From the NCBI GenBank assembly GCA_012026855.1, contig VEOV01000255.1:1-5489 (forward strand): a stretch of 5,489 bases of DNA, given 5' to 3'. The stretch's first letter is position 1. Each line of letters starts with the position of its first letter. This document shows positions 1-4,558 of this stretch, in pieces. The DNA is from Geobacter sp. GTDB lineage: Bacteria > Desulfobacterota > Desulfuromonadia > Geobacterales > DSM-12255. The position numbers and the translations under genes were made by a program. The notes under the pieces were generated by a model. The model was not told the origin of the DNA and searched no databases. It saw nothing but the letters and a program-made list of their open reading frames with translations.

Positions 1-703
1 CCTCCCTGGCATTAAGCACATCTCCAACAATAATCAGCGCCTGCTTGGCAATGCCGGCCGCCTTTACTTTGGCGCCGATGTCCGCCAGTGTGCCATGCAA
101 AAGCTCCTCGTCGGGCCAGCTGGCCTTGGCCACCACTGCCACCGGTGTTGCCGGCGTGTAGGCACCGGCCAGCAGCTCGGCGACCACCGCTTCAATCATC
201 CCCACGGAGAGATAGATCACCATGGTAGCGCCAATCCGGGCAATCTCGGACAGCTTTTCCCGCTCCGGTACCGGCGTTCGTCCTGCCATTCGGGTAATGA
301 TCACCGTCTGGGTTACCTCCGGCAGGGTCAGCTCCTGCTTCAACGCGGCCGCGGCGGCAAAGGCGCTGGTCACGCCGGGAATCACTTCATAGCCGATACC
401 GAGCCGGTCAAGTTCTGCCATCTGCTCCTGAATGGCGCCGTAAATGGAAGGGTCGCCGGTATGGAGCCGCACCGCCTTTTCCCCTGCCAGCGCCGCCTCG
501 GCCAGCACCCGGGTGGTTTCCTCCAGGTTCATGCCGGCCGAATCCCAGACCCGGGCATTGGGCGCATGGGTACGCACCAGCTCCCGGTCCACCAGGCTGC
601 CGGCATAGACTACCACGGCTGCTTCCCGCAGCAGCCGCGCCCCTTTGACGGTGATGAGTTCGGCATCGCCGGGGCCGGCGCCGACGAAAGAAATTTGTGA
701 CAT
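1..703 (-). CDS. cobM: Precorrin-4 / cobalt-precorrin-4 C11-methyltransferase (CobM/CbiF), 3' end cut by window edge
   Basis: This cytoplasmic enzyme of cobalamin (B12) corrin-ring synthesis uses S-adenosylmethionine to methylate C-11 of (cobalt-)precorrin-4. The 234 complete codons visible start MSQISFVGAGPGDAEL, where the glycine-rich GAGPGD loop (residues 8-13) is the family's N-terminal signature. Further family motifs are YAGSLV (33-38), HTGDPSIYGAIQEQM (81-95, with the conserved GDPSxYG), IPGVTSAFAAAAALK (108-122), LTLPEVTQTVIITR (125-138) and GRTPVPE (141-147). The family is about 250-260 residues long, so perhaps 20 C-terminal residues lie off the left edge. The ATG at 703-701 is preceded by GGGAG at 716-712, and the upstream lipoprotein gene stops one base before it, suggesting translational coupling. 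In a likely anaerobe the cobalt-early (CbiF) role is more probable than the oxygen-dependent CobM role, but sequence alone does not separate them. Family assignment is very secure. Confidence 0.96.
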   Translation of the reverse strand, partial: MSQISFVGAGPGDAELITVKGARLLREAAVVVYAGSLVDRELVRTHAPNARVWDSAGMNLEETTRVLAEAALAGEKAVRLHTGDPSIYGAIQEQMAELDRLGIGYEVIPGVTSAFAAAAALKQELTLPEVTQTVIITRMAGRTPVPEREKLSEIARIGATMVIYLSVGMIEAVVAELLAGAYTPATPVAVVAKASWPDEELLHGTLADIGAKVKAAGIAKQALIIVGDVLNARE

Positions 704-704
704 A

Positions 705-1397
705 TCAATTACTCCCAGGTTGATTGACTGTTTTTTCCAAAGGCTGCCAGCGCATCCAGCGATTACTGTAGGTAACCAGGGCGAATGGCGGCAGCCAGAA
801 AACTCCGTACTCCTTATCAACGGCATCAAGCAGGAGCGAGCCGTCTGCTGCCCGCCGGAAAGTTCTTGCCCGGTTGATTTTGGCCGCACCGATGTTGGCA
901 TTCTCCCATTTGCTCGTCATGATACGGCTGACGCCGTCGGCGGTGCATTCATACTGCTGGCCGCGCACCAGCTCCTCTGCAAGAATGCCTTCCCCGCTTG
1001 CCGTAAGTTTGCCGTGCCACTCCCGCCGGGGAATCTGCTGGCTGAGGAAACGCTGCAGATCCTTTTCCGGCAGGTGATAGCTGATGGTCAGCCGGTCATC
1101 GGTCTGTCTGATCTCCATCCAGGAGCCGGTCGGTTCACTGGCAACCGGATAAAAGAACATTTCCGCCAGGGAGACACAAGATGCCTCGCCAGAAACCATC
1201 CGCATCCCGCCTGACCATTTGCAGGGGCCGGAGTCGGCTGGGAGCGGATCGCTCAGGGTCCGGTAGCGGCCGCTGATATCCAGACAGTCGCCTTTGCCGG
1301 GGGCAATCCGTTCAGGCCAATGGGACGGGTATGACCGGTGGGAGCAGCCGCCGGCAATGAATGCCAGCAGCAGGATGATGCAAGCGATGCGAGCCAT
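705..1397 (-). CDS. Uncharacterised lipoprotein (230 aa)
   Basis: No recognised function. From the ATG at 1397 the protein starts MARIACIILLLAFIAGGC. This is a short hydrophobic signal sequence followed by a lipobox-like IAGGC, so signal peptidase II would cleave before Cys18 and leave a ~213-residue lipid-anchored envelope protein. Just after the anchor is a DCLDISGRYR segment (37-46), a 'C-x-D-I-S-G-x-Y' pattern I associate with small proteobacterial lipoproteins of unknown function. More cysteines follow (for example 59 and 74). The rest is polar and soluble-looking, ending in an aromatic-rich stretch (FWLPPF, WMRWQ). The ATG at 1397 has GGAG at 1406-1403, 5 bases upstream. An earlier in-frame ATG at 1445 overlaps the upstream stop as TGATG, but lacks a clear binding site and would put about 17 extra residues before the signal core. 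The stop is one base from the cobM start, although nothing in the protein points to B12 work. Confidence 0.82.
   Translation of the reverse strand: MARIACIILLLAFIAGGCSHRSYPSHWPERIAPGKGDCLDISGRYRTLSDPLPADSGPCKWSGGMRMVSGEASCVSLAEMFFYPVASEPTGSWMEIRQTDDRLTISYHLPEKDLQRFLSQQIPRREWHGKLTASGEGILAEELVRGQQYECTADGVSRIMTSKWENANIGAAKINRARTFRRAADGSLLLDAVDKEYGVFWLPPFALVTYSNRWMRWQPLEKTVNQPGSN
712..716 (-). promoter_or_regulatory. Ribosome binding site of cobM
   Basis: On the minus strand GGGAG lies 8 bases before the ATG at 703. It sits inside the last codons of the upstream lipoprotein gene, so ribosomes finishing that gene end next to this start. It supports ATG 703 as the cobM start. Confidence 0.75.
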
Positions 1398-1444
1398 GCT
1401 GTCTCCGCATATCTTTTTGGCTGTCGAATTGAGGAGCTGCTGCA

Positions 1445-1744
1445 TCAAGAGTCTCGGCAGCTGAATCTGCGGCAGATCGACGGCCTTTGGTGATAGATGC
1501 CGCAGCGGCTGCCATCAAGGAATTCACAGCCATTTTCGATCAGCAGGAAAAACCTGCCGTCAAGGTGGAATTCCAGCCGCTTCGCCCCCAGACTCTCCAG
1601 GGAAGAGTACTCCTCCGCATCAAGCTCTACCGACGGGAACCCCCGGCAGCAGTCGGCCTCACAGCCGCAGCAGTGCTCAGAACCGTCAAACGGTTCGGCC
1701 AGCAGAATGCCGTGTCTTCTACGCTTTCTCTTGAAAAGCTCCAT
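1445..1744 (-). CDS. YkgJ-family cysteine-cluster (zinc/iron-chelating) protein, 99 aa
   Basis: This small, probably cytoplasmic protein belongs to the YkgJ / UPF0153 family, which is described as zinc- or iron-sulphur-chelating with no settled biochemical role. The cysteine pattern supports it. An N-terminal cluster HCCGCEADCCRGF (24-36) holds Cys25, 26, 28, 32 and 33. The C-terminal half has Cys73, Cys81, then IYHQRPSICRRFSC (83-96) with Cys91 and Cys96, the family's characteristic 'Y-x-x-R-P-x-x-C-R-x-F-x-C' ending. The N-terminus is basic (KRKRRRH). I chose the ATG at 1744 because a near-perfect GGGAGG ends 7 bases before it; a TTG nine codons upstream is open but has no site. It lies 23 bases after the endonuclease Q-like gene and 47 bases before the lipoprotein start, so it is probably co-transcribed with both. 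Family call is confident; substrate and metal are unknown. Confidence 0.88.
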   Translation of the reverse strand: MELFKRKRRRHGILLAEPFDGSEHCCGCEADCCRGFPSVELDAEEYSSLESLGAKRLEFHLDGRFFLLIENGCEFLDGSRCGIYHQRPSICRRFSCRDS

Positions 1745-1751
1745 ATGGTCA

Positions 1752-1757
1752 CCTCCC
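1752..1757 (-). promoter_or_regulatory. Ribosome binding site of the YkgJ-type gene
   Basis: The minus strand reads GGGAGGTGACCATATG here. GGAGG is 7 bases from the ATG at 1744, the strongest Shine-Dalgarno on this strand. It decides the start in favour of 1744 over the upstream TTG at 1771. Confidence 0.85.
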
Positions 1758-1767
1758 GAGCGAGGAT

Positions 1768-3069
1768 TCAACCGGTAAAAAGAGCAGCTCTTCCTTTTGT
1801 CGTGCCAAGTTCACCCGGGGCAAACAGGCTGATGATGCCGTACCTGCCGTCAAAGCCGGGCTGACGGATTACCTTGCCGCTCCTCATCCGTGCCACTGCT
1901 TCCCCTAGGAGAGGCGAGTGGCTGCCGATAACCTCCAGCGGCGTCTGCAGCAGGAGGCCGAGCTCGGTGCCGAAAATGCGGATGGCAGTTGCATAGTCCT
2001 GCAAAACCTTTTTTGTGCCGACACCGCAGCCATGGATGCCGGCAATGACCTCCTGCAGCGGGATCAGGCTGAAGACTTCCGGCGCATCAGGCGGGAATAA
2101 CGGCTCGGCCCGGTCGGCCAGTTCCATGACGCGGTTGAGGACGCCAATGGTAAGCGGCTTACGGCACACAGGGCAGATGCCAGCCGCGCTGCGGCTCTCA
2201 TCCGGCGTGAAACAGACGTTGCAGCTGTCATGGCCGTCGCCATGGTATTTCCCTTCCTCCGGGAAGAACTCCACCGTCCCCCGGAAGCTCAGGCGGCTGT
2301 TTGTTTTCAGAGCGTCACGCAGGGAGAAGAAATCAAAGCCGGTATTGAAGAGATTGGCCTCCCGGCCAAGTTTTGCCGGGGAGTGGCAGTCGGAGTTGGA
2401 GATGAGAGCATGCCTGTCAAGCCCCGATATCAGCCGGTTCATGGCCGGATCGGAGGAAAGGCCGGTCTCCAGGGCGAAGATATGGGACTCAAGATCGCCG
2501 AAGCACTCAGCCATCGAGTCAAAGCCGGAGCGGGAGCCGAAGAGGGAGAACCAGGGGGTCCAGATGTGGGCCGGCACCAGGAACCCTTCCGGAGCCTCCT
2601 CCAGCAGGATCTCCAGCTGGTCGCGGCTGTCCAGGCCGAGGATCGGTCGGCCGTCGGAGACGATGTTGCCGATGGCTGCCAGCCGCCGGTTAAGCCGCTC
2701 TGCCGAGTCTAAATCCGGCACGTAGAGGAGATTGTGCACTTTGCGGACAGAGCCGTGGCGCTTGTAGATGCAGCTGATTTCCGCAGAGAGCAGGAAGCGT
2801 ACCTGTCCTGCTGACGAGGCCATGCCGCTGAGGGGCGAGCTTGCCGGACAGCTGCTCTTCAGCCGGAACAAACCCGGCTCGGCCGGTTCCAGTTGTTCTT
2901 TGAGCTCCTTGAACCAGGCGGGATGGGTGAAATCACCGCTGCCGATGATGTTGATCCCTTTGACGGCAGCCCAGCCGGCCAGCCCGGCAAGATGGCTCTC
3001 CTTGCTGGTGGCACGTGAGTAGGGTGAATGTATGTGGAGGTCGGCAATATATTCCATGATTCCGCTCAT
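1768..3069 (-). CDS. Endonuclease Q-family protein (PHP domain plus four-cysteine zinc site), 433 aa
   Basis: The N-terminal PHP-type metallohydrolase domain contains DLHIHSPYS (10-18; His12 and His14), GSGDFTHP (43-50; Asp46 and His49), SAEIS (95-99; Glu97), VHNLLYVPD (111-119; His112), PAHIWTPWFSLFGS (166-179; His168) and SNSDCHSP (224-231; Asp227 and His229). These supply a full set of likely metal ligands. A small zinc-binding segment follows, with Cys283-x2-Cys286 and Cys299-x2-Cys302, then a helical C-terminal part to 433. This architecture and length match the endonuclease Q family (TIGR00375-like). Characterised archaeal and Bacillus members nick DNA 5' of deaminated bases such as uracil and hypoxanthine, and of abasic sites. 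Activity here is inferred. It is the first gene of the leftward cluster. The start is uncertain: ATG 3069 has AGG directly abutting it, and ATG 3057 (four codons in) has only a weak GAGCGG. The second start would bring the protein closer to the usual N-terminus, just before the IADLHIH motif. Confidence 0.9.
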   Translation of the reverse strand: MSGIMEYIADLHIHSPYSRATSKESHLAGLAGWAAVKGINIIGSGDFTHPAWFKELKEQLEPAEPGLFRLKSSCPASSPLSGMASSAGQVRFLLSAEISCIYKRHGSVRKVHNLLYVPDLDSAERLNRRLAAIGNIVSDGRPILGLDSRDQLEILLEEAPEGFLVPAHIWTPWFSLFGSRSGFDSMAECFGDLESHIFALETGLSSDPAMNRLISGLDRHALISNSDCHSPAKLGREANLFNTGFDFFSLRDALKTNSRLSFRGTVEFFPEEGKYHGDGHDSCNVCFTPDESRSAAGICPVCRKPLTIGVLNRVMELADRAEPLFPPDAPEVFSLIPLQEVIAGIHGCGVGTKKVLQDYATAIRIFGTELGLLLQTPLEVIGSHSPLLGEAVARMRSGKVIRQPGFDGRYGIISLFAPGELGTTKGRAALFTG

Positions 3070-3108
3070 CCTAATACAACATCCCTGAAAAAAACAGTAA
3101 TTTGCCGC

Positions 3109-3136
3109 TTGCCTTCTGCATCCGCTTGGTTAAAAT
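3109..3136 (+). promoter_or_regulatory. Candidate sigma-70-type promoter for the ppiC-type gene
   Basis: TTGCCT (3109-3114) and TAAAAT (3131-3136) are separated by 16 bases. They match the -35 consensus TTGACA at four of six bases and the -10 consensus TATAAT at five of six. Transcription would begin near 3143, giving a leader of about 40 bases with the binding site AAAGGAG inside it. This was read by eye; a promoter scan or 5'-end mapping was not available. Confidence 0.45.
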
Positions 3137-3164
3137 GCATCAACTAACAACTGCTGTAACCAAG
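3125..3164. repeat. Perfect 8-base inverted repeat in the promoter/leader
   Basis: CTTGGTTA (3125-3132) is exactly complementary to TAACCAAG (3157-3164), with 24 bases between. The left arm overlaps the first two bases of the candidate -10 element. The right arm ends 3 bases before the AAAGGAG binding site. It could be a two-half-site operator for a dimeric regulator. It could also be a stem in the leader RNA if transcription starts further upstream than predicted. Chance occurrence in a spacer of this size is possible but not likely. Confidence 0.5.
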
Positions 3165-3167
3165 TTT

Positions 3168-3174
3168 AAAGGAG
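3168..3174 (+). promoter_or_regulatory. Ribosome binding site of the ppiC-type gene
   Basis: AAAGGAG ends 8 bases before the ATG at 3183. This fixes the start at 3183, where a signal peptide begins, rather than at open non-ATG codons up to 81 bases upstream in the same frame. Confidence 0.85.
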
Positions 3175-3182
3175 TAGAAAGT

Positions 3183-4094
3183 ATGAAACGGAAAATAATT
3201 CTTCCTCTGGCGCTGCTGCTCTCAACTGCCGCGGCTGGTGCCATGGCAGACGAGATCAATCCGGAGGGCGGCAGGGGCGGTGATTTCATGCTCAGGGAAA
3301 CTGATCTAGAGAGGATCATCGCCACCCAGTCGCCGCAAGTGCAGAAGCAGCTCCAGGAGAAACCGGAACTGAAAAGCTCTCTGGTGCGGGACATTCTCAT
3401 CAAGAGGGCCATAGCTGTGAAGGCCCGTAAAGATGGGCTTGACAGGAAACCGGAGTTCAAGGAACAGCTGGGCTACCTGATCGATGACTTCCTCTCCCGG
3501 GAATATCTGCTCAAGGTGGTGCTTGTCAACCTCAAGGTCTCCGATGAGGAGATGCAGAAGTATTACAAGGAGCATGAGAAGGATTTCCAGCTGACAGAGT
3601 CTGTCAAGGCACGCCATATTTTCTTCCCGGCTTCGGCAAAGGTCTCGGCCGAAGAGAGGGCAAAAGCCAGGGCCAAGGCTGATGGTGCACTGGCCCGGCT
3701 CAAGAAGGGGGAGGACTTTGTCAAGCTGGCAGCCGAGCTCTCCGAGGATGCCGACACCGCCAAGAAAGGTGGTGACCTGGGTGTCATCGCTCCCGGCAAG
3801 ACCAATGCCGAGGAGTTTGAAAAGGCGGCTTTCAGCCTGAAGAGCGGCGAAACAAGCGGCGTGGTGGAGACTCCGTTCGGCTTTCACATCATCAGGGTAG
3901 ATGAAAAGACCGACAAGCGGCTGGCCACATTTGACGAAGCAAAAGCTTACATCGAGGCGGTGTTGAAGCGGGAGCTGGAGCAGGCCAAGGGGGAAGAGTT
4001 CATCGTCAGGCTCTTGAAGGAGAGCGGCCTGGAAGTCATGGGCGAAAAGCCTGCAACGGCTGTAGAGCCGGTGCCAGCGCCGACCAGTAAATAG
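3183..4094 (+). CDS. Secreted PpiC-type (parvulin) peptidyl-prolyl cis-trans isomerase, 303 aa
   Basis: A periplasmic or exported foldase that catalyses cis-trans isomerisation of peptide bonds before proline. The N-terminus MKRKIILPLALLLSTAAAGAMA is a clear Sec signal: KRK, a hydrophobic core, then A-M-A with cleavage expected after Ala22. Residues 37-120 form a helical SurA/PrsA-like N-terminal region. The single rotamase domain spans about 141-242, from VKARHIFFPA through FVKLAAELSEDADTAKKGG (179-197) and GGDLGVI (196-202) to PFGFHIIRVDEK (231-242); these are the hallmark parvulin motifs. A helical tail and a Pro/Ala-rich end (VEPVPAPTSK) follow. There is no lipobox, so it should be soluble rather than PrsA-like lipid-anchored. 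The size fits the single-parvulin class, shorter than SurA with two domains. It heads the rightward unit, with a small gene starting three bases after its TAG stop, and could help fold envelope proteins, though no specific client is indicated. Confidence 0.94.
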   Translation: MKRKIILPLALLLSTAAAGAMADEINPEGGRGGDFMLRETDLERIIATQSPQVQKQLQEKPELKSSLVRDILIKRAIAVKARKDGLDRKPEFKEQLGYLIDDFLSREYLLKVVLVNLKVSDEEMQKYYKEHEKDFQLTESVKARHIFFPASAKVSAEERAKARAKADGALARLKKGEDFVKLAAELSEDADTAKKGGDLGVIAPGKTNAEEFEKAAFSLKSGETSGVVETPFGFHIIRVDEKTDKRLATFDEAKAYIEAVLKRELEQAKGEEFIVRLLKESGLEVMGEKPATAVEPVPAPTSK

Positions 4095-4097
4095 GCA

Positions 4098-4541
4098 GTG
4101 CGTTCAGTCTCGACCCATGCCATCAACTGGCAACGGCCTGAACTTGCCGGTGAGGAGTGGGAGTTTTTCAAGCACCCGGCCAAACAGTCTTTTTACGAGC
4201 AGCATGGCATCACCTGGGAGGCTATTGCTGCCGCGTTTGGCAGCGGCCATCTGGTTGCCTATCCGCGCAGCGGCGAAATTGGCGGCCTGCCGGTGCGGCT
4301 GGCCTATCACGAATATGCTGATTACTGCCGCTATCTGGCCAAGGCCAAGCGGGGCTACCGGCTCAATTACAACAGGATGGAAGAGGCGCTGCAGCGTGAT
4401 CATGAGTTGACCATGCCGGCGGCCATAGTTTTGCGGGCCGGTGGTGAGGCGTTGCTTTTTTCCGGCTACCGGCGCCTCTGTCTTGCCTGGAATTACGGCA
4501 TGGTGCCGTTTGTCTGGCTGGTTGACTTGAGGAGCGAGTGA
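4098..4541 (+). CDS. Hypothetical protein with ParB-like C-terminal half (147 aa)
   Basis: I do not recognise this as a named family. The protein is soluble, without signal or membrane segments. Its N-terminal half is rich in aromatic residues (WEFFKHP 21-27, FYEQHGITW 32-40, YHEYADYCRYL 70-80). The segment from about 94 to 144 resembles the end of a ParB/sulfiredoxin-type domain: a helix EEALQRDHEL, a strand PAAIVLRAGGEALL, then LFSGYRRLCLAWNYGMVP (120-137). That last stretch fits the 'G-x-R-R-L-x-A-x-x-x-G-x-x-x-x-P' box of ParB-like proteins; this is an inference by pattern. The start is GTG at 4098, since no ATG lies near, but it has only a poor TAGG close by. It is in the same frame as the preceding ppiC-type gene, separated from its TAG stop by one codon, so it probably depends on reinitiation. 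The stop is 17 bases before the PilT-like gene, suggesting one operon. Confidence 0.8.
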   Translation: MRSVSTHAINWQRPELAGEEWEFFKHPAKQSFYEQHGITWEAIAAAFGSGHLVAYPRSGEIGGLPVRLAYHEYADYCRYLAKAKRGYRLNYNRMEEALQRDHELTMPAAIVLRAGGEALLFSGYRRLCLAWNYGMVPFVWLVDLRSE

Positions 4542-4545
4542 TTCA

Positions 4546-4553
4546 GAGGAGGT
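4546..4553 (+). promoter_or_regulatory. Ribosome binding site of the PilT-like gene
   Basis: GAGGAGGT, almost the full anti-Shine-Dalgarno match, ends 5 bases before the GTG at 4559. It supports this GTG rather than the ATG ten codons later as the start, and so includes the whole N-terminal extension in the protein. Confidence 0.88.
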
Positions 4554-4558
4554 AGAGC

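Larger units (their letters stand above)
3070..3182. other. Divergent intergenic region between the two transcription units
   Basis: These 113 bases separate the two outward-facing genes and are clearly more AT-rich than the flanking coding DNA. They contain a candidate rightward promoter, an 8-base inverted repeat, a run of seven A (3088-3094) and the binding site of the ppiC-type gene. I see no convincing leftward promoter. The best candidate, TTACTG (3100-3095) with TGTATT (3078-3073), would start the transcript at about the annotated start codon. Confidence 0.8.

Noticed and set aside
95..700. A 201-codon open frame on the plus strand
   Set aside because: It lies entirely antisense to cobM, whose motifs are unmistakable. 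The translation is low-complexity (His/Gly/Arg rich), typical of the shadow frame of GC-rich coding DNA.
645..1214. A 189-codon open frame on the plus strand
   Set aside because: It is antisense to the lipoprotein and the start of cobM, has no binding site and no recognisable motif. The opposite strand has a signal peptide, a binding site and tight junctions.
1398..1444. Possible terminator or regulatory site between the YkgJ-type gene and the lipoprotein
   Set aside because: No stem followed by a T run is visible on the minus strand. The stretch mainly holds the alternative upstream start of the lipoprotein and its binding site.
2015..2725. A 236-codon open frame on the plus strand
   Set aside because: It is the shadow of the PHP/endonuclease Q-like gene, with a Ser/Arg-rich translation and no homology-like motifs.
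3073..3100. Leftward promoter TTACTG / TGTATT for the endonuclease Q-like gene
   Set aside because: The match is weak (the -10 at four of six bases), and the predicted start would fall at about the start codon, leaving almost no leader.
3306..3887. A 193-codon open frame on the minus strand
   Set aside because: It is antisense to the parvulin gene, Leu-rich with no motif, and inside a region whose plus-strand protein is clearly real.
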